Virus record (IMG/VR): IMGVR_UViG_3300030328_001789 | Location: 5,337 to 46,403 of that record | From: a virus | DNA length: 41,067 bases | Direction: 5' to 3' (one strand) | Part shown: piece by piece, positions 1 to 7,728 of the stretch | Layout of the letters: the number at the start of each line of letters is the position of its first letter | Numbering within the stretch: the first letter of the stretch is position 1 | Program-made: the position numbers and the translations under genes | The notes under the pieces: model-generated | The model's database searches: none | What the model saw: the letters and a program-made list of their open reading frames with translations, nothing else | Told to the model about the DNA's origin: nothing

Positions 1-49
1 TCAATCCGGGTAGGAGTTCCTTCATCATTTGTGGGCGTGATATTGCCAT
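1..49 (-). CDS. Partial gene: first 16 codons only, possibly the major capsid gene
   Basis: A minus-strand ATG at 47-49 has an excellent ribosome-binding site just upstream (AGGAGG at 57-62). It opens a frame reading MAISRPQMMKELLPGL that runs off the window edge. By position it follows the scaffold and two small head genes, where tailed phages usually encode the major capsid protein. None is recognised elsewhere in the window, so this is my best candidate, but 16 residues cannot prove it. If base 1 were joined directly to base 41067, the frame would stop two codons later, which argues that the window is not a closed circle. Confidence 0.45.
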   Translation of the reverse strand, partial: MAISRPQMMKELLPGL

Positions 50-68
50 AATATTATCCTCCTAAGGA

Positions 69-647
69 TTAAATTCCGGTTGTATTTAATAATTGATGTC
101 CAACATTGAACATAACAATTACATCTGTATACGAATCACCTACTGTACTATCAGGTCCTTTAACAAACTCAATAAGTTTTACAGGCAAGGTGTTTGTAGT
201 AGCAATAGTAGAAGAATCAAAAGCATTCTTGCTTCTTCCAATAGAAGTACTACCAGCAGTTTGAACCACTGCTGCGTTATTTCCTAATGCTGTCTGAGCT
301 AAGGTTGCATCACCTTGCATTCTCATTTCAACAAAAGGGTCGTTTAAAACATAAGCATCAATATCACTAGCTACTGTCGAAGCTGGGTAATATTGTGAAA
401 ATGTTAATTGATTTGTATTCGGGTCTGTATAAGAACATCCCATGAATACGCCTATTGGAGTTAATGAAGTTGTGCCATTGTCTAGTGTTACTACACCAGC
501 AGATGTCATTTTTACAAAATCTCCATAGAATATTGCGGTACTGTCATTAGACGCAATTTTATAGTGTCTAACTTTTCCTGTATAGGAGCCACTAGCACTT
601 AAAGTTCCGACTGGTTCAGCACCCATTGGTGTCGCTGTTGCTGACAT
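69..647 (-). CDS. Putative head decoration/structural protein
   Basis: A 192-residue protein rich in Ser, Thr, Gly and Ala, without membrane segments or catalytic motifs. Around residues 40-70 it has a segment of the type 'GDFVKM-TSAGVV' followed by 'PIGVFMGC'. This resembles the small beta-rich capsid cement/decoration-like proteins common in marine phages (recalled pattern, not a database match). It lies downstream of the scaffold and the 165-residue head gene and 19 bp before the truncated gene at the window edge, so a capsid-surface or other virion role is likely. It could instead be a divergent coat protein. The ATG at 645-647 follows a weak purine-rich site (AAGGAAATAG). Confidence 0.6.
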   Translation of the reverse strand: MSATATPMGAEPVGTLSASGSYTGKVRHYKIASNDSTAIFYGDFVKMTSAGVVTLDNGTTSLTPIGVFMGCSYTDPNTNQLTFSQYYPASTVASDIDAYVLNDPFVEMRMQGDATLAQTALGNNAAVVQTAGSTSIGRSKNAFDSSTIATTNTLPVKLIEFVKGPDSTVGDSYTDVIVMFNVGHQLLNTTGI

Positions 648-693
648 ATCTATTTCCTTTAAATAAAGTTATATAAAGCAGCTCAAAAAAATA

Positions 694-1191
694 TTATGAT
701 TTAGAGCCACCGCCAAAGGTAGTCCTTGTTTTGCGTTCTGGTTTTAACAGAGGCATACGAGGATCATTCTCTTTTAAGTAGTTATTGTCCACAGCATCCA
801 TTTGGTTCTGGGCTTGCTCTCTAAAGTATTCATCTCTTGCTGCCATAGTCTCTTTTGGAGCCTTACACAACAATAGTCCACCAACTTCTAAATTACCTTT
901 ATCAGCCCATTCTGAGCCATGATCTGAGATCATGTTTAGTTCAGGGTGATCTTCTGCTTTCACAGGTTCCCATCCTTCTCTAAATTTTGCAGATACATTT
1001 ACATTGTTAGGTTGACCTAGAATACTTGTAGCTACCCATCTAAATACCCAGCCTTCTTGGTGATCGGGCTTTGGTAATTTAGATTGTGGTTCCCAACTAG
1101 TTTTTGGTCTAGTTTGAACTTCTCTAGATTCTGCTTCTCTTGCTGCTCTAGTAACTTCTTCAGTTACTTCAATATTTTTTTCTTCAGACAT
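694..1191 (-). CDS. Conserved head-module protein of unknown function
   Basis: A 165-residue hydrophilic protein with a charged N-terminus. Its central block (about residues 45-110) is rich in Trp and Gly, with segments like 'GWVFRWVATS', 'REGWEPV' and 'GGLLLCKAPKE'. I recall this pattern from unnamed proteins encoded beside scaffold genes in marine podophages; no enzymatic motif is visible. The start codon lies inside the end of the scaffold gene (8-bp overlap), so the two are probably translationally coupled. A structural or assembly role is inferred from context only. Confidence 0.55.
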   Translation of the reverse strand: MSEEKNIEVTEEVTRAAREAESREVQTRPKTSWEPQSKLPKPDHQEGWVFRWVATSILGQPNNVNVSAKFREGWEPVKAEDHPELNMISDHGSEWADKGNLEVGGLLLCKAPKETMAARDEYFREQAQNQMDAVDNNYLKENDPRMPLLKPERKTRTTFGGGSKS

Positions 1192-2284
1192 TTCTGCTCT
1201 CCTTTGCTAATTGCTTGGCATATTGCTCTGGTGTTAACCCAAGTCGCCTTGCGAGGTTGACTTGAGTTGCTGTTAACTGCACTTTGCGAGGCATAGCACC
1301 ATTATTTCTGGTTGCTGGTGCTACCACACTCGATGGTTTTTTAGAACTCGCAGTTTCAACAACATCTGTTTCGATGCTATCCTCAGCTTGGTTTTCAGTT
1401 CCAAAAAAATCTGGGAATGCTTTACGCATTCTAATATCTACTTGTTGATAATATTCATCACTTGTAGGAAGAATATTCTCATCTTTAATTAATGTTTCAT
1501 GTAATCCATATGCAAAACCTGTTAAGTCTTTATGCTCTGGATTGCCAAACCATTTATTGTCTTGTAACCACTTTACACCTTTTGGGTCGGGTGGTGCAAA
1601 TTGTTGTGCAACATTTTGCTGTGGTGCTACAGGTTGTTGTGCCTGTATTTCTTTTTGTTGTTCGTAATAATTAATTTTTTCATTTGCTGATTTAAGATCA
1701 ACAGATGAATTTAATATTGTTTCATTCGCAGCTAACATCTTTTCGCTGTTGCCACTCTCATAGGCTTCTTTAAATTCTGCTTTAGCTCTTTCTAATTCAG
1801 ATTGTGCTTTAGCAGATATTTGTCCTAATAAAGCTTCTTCACCTTTATTTATTAAAGCTGATAGTCTTTTATTTTCTTCTTGAATCTTTTGAGCATAAGC
1901 TATAGCTTCTTCTCTAACTTTTTCTGTAGCTTCTTTAGCCCTTCTTTCTTCGTGAAATTCATATTTAAGCCTGTTAATTCTTTTTTTAACTTGCTCATCT
2001 ACGCCTTCAATTTCAGATTCAATATCATCTTTGTCGTCAGAAGTTTTTACTCTTGCAGGTTTTCTATCTTCTGGTGGTCTATCATCAACAACCTCAATTT
2101 CTACTTCGTCAGTTTCTTGAGATTCTTTTGGCGTTTCGACCAATCTATCTTCAGGTGTTTTTCCAATAGTTGTTTTAACACCAAAAAATTTATCTTCATT
2201 TGTAGTTTCTTCTGGTTGAATTGTTTCAGCAACTAATTCATCAGATGTAACTTCTTGATTTGCGGTTTGATTTTGTTCTGTCAT
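1184..2284 (-). CDS. Putative scaffolding protein
   Basis: A 366-residue, strongly charged protein. The first 90 residues are acidic and low in complexity. Residues about 90-215 are Glu/Lys/Ala-rich with a heptad-like pattern predicting a long coiled coil, followed by a Gln/Pro-rich linker (about 215-235) and a basic C-terminal tail. Acidic coiled-coil proteins between portal and coat genes are typically internal scaffolds that guide procapsid assembly and are then removed. The assignment rests on position and composition, not a conserved motif. The start overlaps the stop of the GroES-like gene at base 2284, consistent with co-translation of head-assembly factors. Confidence 0.65.
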   Translation of the reverse strand: MTEQNQTANQEVTSDELVAETIQPEETTNEDKFFGVKTTIGKTPEDRLVETPKESQETDEVEIEVVDDRPPEDRKPARVKTSDDKDDIESEIEGVDEQVKKRINRLKYEFHEERRAKEATEKVREEAIAYAQKIQEENKRLSALINKGEEALLGQISAKAQSELERAKAEFKEAYESGNSEKMLAANETILNSSVDLKSANEKINYYEQQKEIQAQQPVAPQQNVAQQFAPPDPKGVKWLQDNKWFGNPEHKDLTGFAYGLHETLIKDENILPTSDEYYQQVDIRMRKAFPDFFGTENQAEDSIETDVVETASSKKPSSVVAPATRNNGAMPRKVQLTATQVNLARRLGLTPEQYAKQLAKESRNV

Positions 2285-2670
2285 TATACTACCTTAACTA
2301 TGCCTCTTGGGTCTTCAACAACAGCTTCTACGCTATCGTCATTGATTAAACGAAATTCTTTGCCATGCACTTTAAATCTTGTGCCTGAATAAGAACGCAT
2401 AATAATCCAATCTCCTTCTTTGCAATAAGGACCATTTGGAAATCTTTTTTCGTCTTGATAACAGTCTTCACCCATAGTTATAACGAAACCACAAATTGAG
2501 CCTACTTCTTCGACCTTAATTGTTTGACTGGCTTTTATGATGCCACCCTTAGTTGTTTCTTCTATATCTGGTAAAGCTATCAATAGTTTGTACCCTTTAG
2601 GTACAGGTAGTTGTTTTGCTTTGCGAATTTCTTCGTCTTTATTTTTTATTTCTTTTGCAGGTTTTGTCAT
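2284..2670 (-). CDS. GroES-like co-chaperonin
   Basis: 128 residues. After a charged 22-residue N-terminal extension the sequence follows the Cpn10 fold: 'VPKGYKLLI' (first strand), then 'EETTKGGII' equivalent to the GroES mobile loop, then 'GFVITMGED', 'KEGDWIIMRSYSGTRFKVHGKEFRLI' split over the barrel strands, and 'DSVEAVV' near the end. The family caps the GroEL ring during folding of large proteins. Phage versions such as T4 gp31 replace host GroES for capsid protein folding. Its place between portal and scaffold fits that job. The N-terminal extension and the extra loop around residues 65-80 are longer than in bacterial GroES. Confidence 0.8.
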   Translation of the reverse strand: MTKPAKEIKNKDEEIRKAKQLPVPKGYKLLIALPDIEETTKGGIIKASQTIKVEEVGSICGFVITMGEDCYQDEKRFPNGPYCKEGDWIIMRSYSGTRFKVHGKEFRLINDDSVEAVVEDPRGIVKVV

Positions 2671-2712
2671 TTTGTCTCCTTGCTCTAGATAAAGGTCTAG
2701 GTCCTTGCACCA

Positions 2713-2910
2713 TTATTGGCGTGTTGCTATTTCTAATAGATCAAGTATATCTCTTTCTACTAATGCTAATCCAGCCACAATACCTGTCATGTGTCTGTAT
2801 TCTTCAAAATTCTGACAGCCACCTGTACTCAAGTGGTCTGCGTGTTCGTTCATGCGTTCTCTTATTTTTTGTTGTAACGCTTCAACTATATTTTCTTGTG
2901 ATGCACTCAT
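2713..2910 (-). CDS. Small conserved head-operon protein
   Basis: 65 residues, predicted largely helical, with a segment 'YRHMTGIVAGLALVERDIL' near residues 38-56. Small proteins of this type are commonly found between portal and head genes in related phages (recalled, unnamed). Its start overlaps the portal stop (TAATG at 2908-2912), so it is probably translated by re-initiation after portal. There is no catalytic motif. A role in portal or neck assembly is possible but unproven. Confidence 0.55.
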   Translation of the reverse strand: MSASQENIVEALQQKIRERMNEHADHLSTGGCQNFEEYRHMTGIVAGLALVERDILDLLEIATRQ

Positions 2911-5348
2911 TATTTTTTATCATCAAAAAGTGTTTCTACAATTTCTTTTCCTATCTTAACACCTTCTAAAGTTTCTTTGCTAGATAATTTTGCATTATCA
3001 CTTGCAGCATCAAATCCAATTTTTGCACCAGCAATTCTTTCTTGTGATGCAATTCTTTCTTTTTCAATGTCTTGATTTGCTTTTGACTTCTGTAAATCTG
3101 CTGCAATTTTCTCAGCATCTGTTTGCATTTTTCTTTGTACTTCTGATGCTCTTATTTCAAGTTCTTTTTCTCTTTGTTGAATTACAGGGTCTTCTAGTTT
3201 TTCCTGTACTTCTTTCTGTCTTTCTTCAGCTTGACTATCTGCTAATACTCTTTCAGCAGCTTCTGATACCAATTCAGATAAACGCAATTCAATATCTTCT
3301 GGCAATGGTTCATCAGGTGGTGGCAATGGAGCACCCATCTGTTTCTCAATTTCTTTTCTATATTGAAATGCTATATGTTCTGTTACATGAGCAGTAAATG
3401 CTGCAAGTATAGAATTAGCATTTGGGCTTTGCCCTACCATTTCTCTCATCTTCGGATCACTCATAGCAGCCATGTGTACTTTAATATGTGCTTCGTGATC
3501 CTGATACATAAAGGCTTTAACAGGTTTGCTGTTTAGTAAGTTCATGTTTTCTGATACAGGGTCTGTAGGTAATATTTCTGATTTTAATGGAACAATCTTA
3601 TCTGCATCTTTAATACCTAATACATCAAGCATTTGTCTATGTAGTTCTTCCATGTTGTACATCTGTGGTGCTTGTTGTGATAATTGCAATGCAGCTTGAT
3701 ATTGCATAATTCTTTGTGCTTTGGTTGCTGCATTTGGATCAGAAACAGGCACTACATCTATTCTCCCATCAAAGTCTTCTTTAATTAATTCTTTGCCTTT
3801 AATGTTGTATGGATATTCAGTTGGACCATAATCAAAAATTATTCTAGATAATATTCGTAACTCATGTTTCATGGAGTTATGAATCCTTGATTGTACTGAT
3901 CCTATAACCTTTAACGATCTTTCTAATAAAGCAAGTGTAGTTCCAACAGGTGCTTGATTATTCATGTCAGATACTTTCATATCTGCTAATGATGCAAATC
4001 TTCTGCCTTCTTCTACTAGGTTTTGTAGTAACTGATACAAAGTTCCTGATGGTTCTTTGTATGGCAAGAAAGTAATATTATCTTTAATAGCACCACCGGG
4101 TACATCTACATCTCTAAACTCACCGGGCATAATAGGAGTATCATCTCCTTTAATTCTTAATCCTCTAGATTTTAAACCACCGGGTAGATTAGAAAGAGTT
4201 CCTGCATCTACTAACTGTCTTAGTAAACTTGTGGCTGATTTTGCTATGCCACCAATCAAATGCACCAAACCAAATCCATAAAATCCCATTCCGGGCAGGT
4301 ATTGATAGTGTACATAGTGTTGTCTTCTTTTCTTTAAAGGATCATCTTCTAAAAAGTTTCTTCTTATAGATAGAATAGTTCCTGATTGATAATCAAGTGT
4401 AATCACATAAGGTAATGCTATGCCTGTAGGCTCTCCATCTTTTCTATCTTCAAAGCCTTCTAAGTCTAAATCAATTTGCATTTCAAGCAATATATGCCTT
4501 TGATCAAAGTCATAAGACGATCTATCGCCTGTTAATTCATCATACTTGCTTTGTATATTAGAGTAATCTGCAGATGGTGTTTGTAGTTCTACATCTCTGT
4601 AAAAGCCTATAACTTGTAGCTTACGAATATCATTCGTGCTTTTTTTCATTACATGAGTTGATCTATCACAAGTGCTAAGATCAGATGCACCATAGCTAAC
4701 TACAAAATCTTCAGCAGGCACAAACATACTTGCTGGTCTTTCTAATGCTGGATCATAATAAATTTTTCTAAATGCAGAACCAGCCAATGGCAGATTGAAT
4801 AACATCTTTTCAGTTTCTGTTCTGTATTCACTCATCTTGTCTGTAAGCAAGTAGTTTAGGTAATCTTTAACTCTAGAAGATTGATCTTGAGTTTCTTGAT
4901 CTATGTCTGAAACAATTTTAGTATCAACAGGTCCTTTAGCTGGAAACAACTCTGTGATAGTTTCAGCTTGAAACCTTACAACTGATTCAGTTAAAAGAGG
5001 GTGGAATACACCACAAGCACCCTGCCATGGCAAAGTCCTGTCTTCAATCTTTAATCCTAATTGGTCTAAACCTTTTGTATAGGTTTCTTCCCAATCTTTT
5101 CTTGATTCTTTGTCTGAATTGTAATAACCCACAAGTTCATTTGCCAATGATTCAAGGTCTGATTCATCCATGAACTCTGCGATATTATCATCAAAGCTTT
5201 CTGTACCGAACTCAGAACCTTCTTCAAAATCAATAACCATTCCACCATCTTCAGTTAATAGTGCAACCTCATCTGGATTAGTTACTACAACTTCTAAAGG
5301 AGAATCTTCAACAATTTTTTCTGGGGTCTGTAATGGTTTCTCTGCCAT
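2910..5348 (-). CDS. Portal protein (head-to-tail connector)
   Basis: 812 residues, in the size range of large podovirus portals. An acidic N-terminal region is followed by a portal core; a diagnostic stretch is 'LPWQGACGVFHPLLTESVV' at about residues 103-121, then 'RFQAETITELFP'. The last 120 or so residues are Gln/Glu/Lys-rich and helical, resembling the C-terminal barrel of long portals. The protein forms the dodecameric ring through which DNA is packaged and ejected. It lies directly downstream of TerL and one small gene and upstream of the co-chaperonin, the canonical order of a packaging/head operon. The ATG at 5346-5348 follows TTAGGAGATTAA, a good Shine-Dalgarno site. Confidence 0.88.
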   Translation of the reverse strand: MAEKPLQTPEKIVEDSPLEVVVTNPDEVALLTEDGGMVIDFEEGSEFGTESFDDNIAEFMDESDLESLANELVGYYNSDKESRKDWEETYTKGLDQLGLKIEDRTLPWQGACGVFHPLLTESVVRFQAETITELFPAKGPVDTKIVSDIDQETQDQSSRVKDYLNYLLTDKMSEYRTETEKMLFNLPLAGSAFRKIYYDPALERPASMFVPAEDFVVSYGASDLSTCDRSTHVMKKSTNDIRKLQVIGFYRDVELQTPSADYSNIQSKYDELTGDRSSYDFDQRHILLEMQIDLDLEGFEDRKDGEPTGIALPYVITLDYQSGTILSIRRNFLEDDPLKKRRQHYVHYQYLPGMGFYGFGLVHLIGGIAKSATSLLRQLVDAGTLSNLPGGLKSRGLRIKGDDTPIMPGEFRDVDVPGGAIKDNITFLPYKEPSGTLYQLLQNLVEEGRRFASLADMKVSDMNNQAPVGTTLALLERSLKVIGSVQSRIHNSMKHELRILSRIIFDYGPTEYPYNIKGKELIKEDFDGRIDVVPVSDPNAATKAQRIMQYQAALQLSQQAPQMYNMEELHRQMLDVLGIKDADKIVPLKSEILPTDPVSENMNLLNSKPVKAFMYQDHEAHIKVHMAAMSDPKMREMVGQSPNANSILAAFTAHVTEHIAFQYRKEIEKQMGAPLPPPDEPLPEDIELRLSELVSEAAERVLADSQAEERQKEVQEKLEDPVIQQREKELEIRASEVQRKMQTDAEKIAADLQKSKANQDIEKERIASQERIAGAKIGFDAASDNAKLSSKETLEGVKIGKEIVETLFDDKK

Positions 5349-5356
5349 TTAATCTC

Positions 5357-5545
5357 CTAATGTAATATTTTATTATTATCTAAGTCTTTATCTGTGATGT
5401 CTTGTAGTATTTCTGTAAGCTCACCACATACTTTTAGACCCTGTCCTTCTGCCATAATACTAGCAGAATCAAATGAATCAGCATGAATATTTGGTCCTTC
5501 ATATTCTTTGCCATCATGGATAAAAGATGTAATATAAATTTTCAT
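5357..5545 (-). CDS. Small conserved protein between TerL and portal
   Basis: 62 residues. It begins with a hydrophobic strand 'MKIYITSFIHDGKEYEG' and continues with 'SFDSASIMAEGQGLKVCGEL', which looks like a small alpha/beta protein whose Ala/Glu-rich helix precedes a 'V-x-GEL' strand. The start overlaps the TerL stop at 5545 (coupled translation). Small genes of this kind sit between terminase and portal in many marine phages. Function unknown. Confidence 0.55.
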   Translation of the reverse strand: MKIYITSFIHDGKEYEGPNIHADSFDSASIMAEGQGLKVCGELTEILQDITDKDLDNNKILH

Positions 5546-7035
5546 TAATAATAATTTGCTTCTCTTGGTGGAAAATATTCTTCTTCTTCATCTGAGGATA
5601 AAGGTATAAATCCACCTTGTCTAAATCTAATTAAAGCTTGGGTCGCTGAATCAACTAAATCGTCATGCTCACCTGCAGGAAACGCAGCAAATTCTTCTAC
5701 TACTTCTTCTGCAAATCTTCTATCAGGTGCCCAAACAATACCAGATGCAAATAGATCAGCTACAGCATTAACCCTAGCTATCTTATCATTACCTCTGCTT
5801 GGAGTATATTCTGACACAGGTATACCCATTTGTCTTAATTCAAATATCAATGGCATACCTGCAGCTTTACCTTCAACGATAAAAGCATCGGGTTGCCATT
5901 CATTGTACATTTCAAAAGCTTTCTTTTTTAAATCTGGAAACTCTAGTCTTTCTTTGTGAGCATCCAATAATATGACTTGTGGTTGTGTAATGCCATCATC
6001 GTCTGGTTTATAAAAAACACCCCATGTGGTACACGCAGAGAAGTCAGAACGCTGTGTTTTTAAAAATGCAGTATCCCATGACTGTATAATAAAATCGCAC
6101 TCAGGTGGATACTCAGCATCCCATTCTTTCCACCACTCTCGTTTGATAATAGCAGCCCCTTCTGATGTAGGGTCTTGTTGGTATTGGGCAGACCATTTAG
6201 CTACTGGCAGTTCTGCTCTTAGCTTTTCTAATTCTTTTATATCCCAAAACTCTTGCCAAAGGCTTTTACCTGAGGGCAAGATAGCAGGAAACTCTATAAC
6301 TTCCCATTCATCTGACCCATCTCTTTGAGTTGATGATTTAAGAATCTGCCCCGTCAGATCACGTTTGTGCCATCTTGTCATTACGATAATGATCGCACCA
6401 CCGGGCTGCAGACGCTGACGAGGACCAGATGTATAGTATTCATAGACTTTATCAAAAACAGAAGGATCATTGCTTTGTCCTTCTTGCTCTGAGTGAGGAT
6501 CGTCTATGATGAGTAGATCAGCACCTTTACCAGTAACTGCACCACCTATACCGATAGCGAAGTAGTCTCCGCCTTTGTTTGTATTCCAACGACCAGCAGC
6601 TTTACTGTCTGACTGCAGTCCAACATCAGGGAATACCTTTTTATAATCTTCTGAACCTACAAGGTTTCTTACTTTTCTACCAAATCCAACAGCCAACTCT
6701 GCAGTATGGGCTACTTGGATAATTTTTTTATCTGGGAAACAACCTAAGAACCATGCAGGTAATAGGTAAGATGCAAACTCAGACTTGGTATGTCTGGGTG
6801 GCATATTGATAATCAATCGTTTTAACTTACCATCTTTAACTCTGTTAAAAGCATCAGACATAATCTTATGGTGGTAGCCCTCAATAAAGGCAACCCACAT
6901 CTGCTTAACAAAAGATAAGAAATCTTCACCAGCATCTTCTTGGTTCTTTGTTTGTTCGTATTGATGCACAAGATCAAGCAAAGCATCTTGTTGTTCTTTA
7001 GGTAGCTGATCTATTTTGCTTAAGTCAATGTTCAA
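5545..7035 (-). CDS. terL: Terminase large subunit
   Basis: A 496-residue packaging motor with ATPase and nuclease halves. The ATPase shows a variant Walker A 'PPRHTKSE' (about 79-86), Walker B 'DLLIIDDPH' (173-181) and the coupling motif 'VMTRWH' (218-223). The RNase H-like nuclease half has candidate metal ligands Asp321 ('SWDTAF'), Glu388 ('VEGKAAG') and Asp458/459 ('GEHDDLVDS'). It cuts concatemers and drives DNA through the portal. The frame has no upstream ATG, and the best start is a TTG at 7033-7035 preceded only by a weak GGGTG site, so initiation may be modest. The cluster of CTAGTTTAATACTAG repeats at 7120-7195 lies immediately upstream and probably controls it. Confidence 0.93.
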   Translation of the reverse strand: MNIDLSKIDQLPKEQQDALLDLVHQYEQTKNQEDAGEDFLSFVKQMWVAFIEGYHHKIMSDAFNRVKDGKLKRLIINMPPRHTKSEFASYLLPAWFLGCFPDKKIIQVAHTAELAVGFGRKVRNLVGSEDYKKVFPDVGLQSDSKAAGRWNTNKGGDYFAIGIGGAVTGKGADLLIIDDPHSEQEGQSNDPSVFDKVYEYYTSGPRQRLQPGGAIIIVMTRWHKRDLTGQILKSSTQRDGSDEWEVIEFPAILPSGKSLWQEFWDIKELEKLRAELPVAKWSAQYQQDPTSEGAAIIKREWWKEWDAEYPPECDFIIQSWDTAFLKTQRSDFSACTTWGVFYKPDDDGITQPQVILLDAHKERLEFPDLKKKAFEMYNEWQPDAFIVEGKAAGMPLIFELRQMGIPVSEYTPSRGNDKIARVNAVADLFASGIVWAPDRRFAEEVVEEFAAFPAGEHDDLVDSATQALIRFRQGGFIPLSSDEEEEYFPPREANYY

Positions 7036-7224
7036 ATTGTGGCACCCAAAAAATAAACAGAGTATGGAGAACTCTGAATAAGAGTGTAAAGATAAGTTTT
7101 AAGGATGCCACGCAACTCTACTAGTTTAATACTAGGTGATATTAAATAACTAGATATAAAATAAACTAGTTTAATACTAGCTAGTTTTATTCTAGCGATA
7201 GCTCTACCCATTATATGCATACTT
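7036..7224. other. Non-coding leader of terL
   Basis: About 190 bp between the HTH gene and terL. It is very AT-rich and contains the three-copy CTAGTTTAATACTAG cluster. A 62-codon open frame across it is not convincing because it consists largely of the repeats and has a poor ribosome-binding site. Confidence 0.5.
7120..7195. repeat. Three-copy operator-like repeat CTAGTTTAATACTAG in front of terL
   Basis: The 16-mer ACTAGTTTAATACTAG occurs exactly at 7120-7135 and 7165-7180. A variant, CTAGTTTTATTCTAG, follows at 7181-7195. Each copy has CTAG arms seven bases apart, as expected for a dimeric repressor site. The 45-bp interval between the two exact copies is a little over four helical turns. 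The same motif family recurs at 20628-20685 beside the primase gene. Repetition and location suggest operators; the adjacent winged-helix protein (7225-7479) is a candidate ligand, by inference only. Confidence 0.65.
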
Positions 7225-7479
7225 TCACATCTTCACTTGTTCGTCAATAGTATTCTGAAACTTTTTTATTGGGTTATTTCTGGTACTCATTACAGTACGC
7301 CATCTATTCGGTTGCATGGTTACCCAGCCACCTTCTTCTAATCTCTTAATCATTGCATGAACTGTACTCTTTGAAGATAGCCCTAGAGCATCTGCTAATG
7401 AATCTAGTGATGGTCCACAGCTAAATTGATCCCAATGGCTTTCTATTGCTAATAACAGCTTAGATTGTTTTTCTGTCAT
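7225..7479 (-). CDS. LexA-type winged-helix DNA-binding protein
   Basis: 84 residues matching the N-terminal DNA-binding domain of LexA: 'TEKQSKLLLAIESH' (helix 1), 'GPSLDSLADALGLSSKSTVHAMIKRLEE' (positions about 22-49, helix-turn-helix) and 'GWVTMQPNRWRTV' (wing). LexA's serine protease domain is absent, so it cannot self-cleave. It is likely a stand-alone regulator. It sits between terS and terL, directly upstream of an operator-like repeat cluster, so it may regulate terL and perhaps the primase operon, which carries related repeats. The assignment as DNA-binding is secure; the targets are inferred. Confidence 0.8.
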   Translation of the reverse strand: MTEKQSKLLLAIESHWDQFSCGPSLDSLADALGLSSKSTVHAMIKRLEEGGWVTMQPNRWRTVMSTRNNPIKKFQNTIDEQVKM

Positions 7480-7728
7480 AAAATATATACCCCCATGCTA
7501 TATGGTACCTTAAGAACATTATACGAACATTCTATATTAAGACCTAAACAAAAGCTAGTCGAAAAAAAACATACCCCCCCCTATGGATTATGAAAAATTT
7601 GAAATTATTTGCGTAAAACAGTGTGTATACCCACGCCACACGATTTTTTTATTAGCTGGGGTGGGGGTGGGTGGGGTTATTAATAGGGGCTTTCAACGAT
7701 AGTGGGTACTGACTATCATACATTAATG
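7480..7728. other. Non-coding interval between terS and the HTH gene
   Basis: 249 bp without a credible gene. It holds an eight-C run at 7574-7581, an eight-A run at 7562-7569, a seven-T run at 7644-7650 and a guanine-quadruplex motif at 7658-7676. Because it lies beside the terminase genes it could contain the packaging recognition site, though nothing in the sequence proves this. Confidence 0.5.
7658..7676 (+). other. Perfect G-quadruplex motif
   Basis: Four G tracts of 4, 5, 3 and 4 bases separated by single T residues. One-base loops are the pattern expected to give a very stable parallel quadruplex on the plus strand, with the complementary C-rich strand able to form an i-motif. It is striking in so AT-rich a genome and lies 52 bp beyond the stop codon of terS. 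Possible roles are a packaging or replication landmark, or a transcription-blocking structure. Confidence 0.75.

Noticed and set aside
7120-7195. CRISPR array
   Set aside because: Only three short palindromic copies with irregular spacing and no cas genes. The Cas4-like nuclease at 21286 belongs to the recombination operon.
7032-7220. 62-codon open frame between the HTH gene and terL
   Set aside because: It runs through the CTAGTTTAATACTAG repeats, has a poor ribosome-binding site and a composition dictated by the repeats. An operator region is the better explanation.
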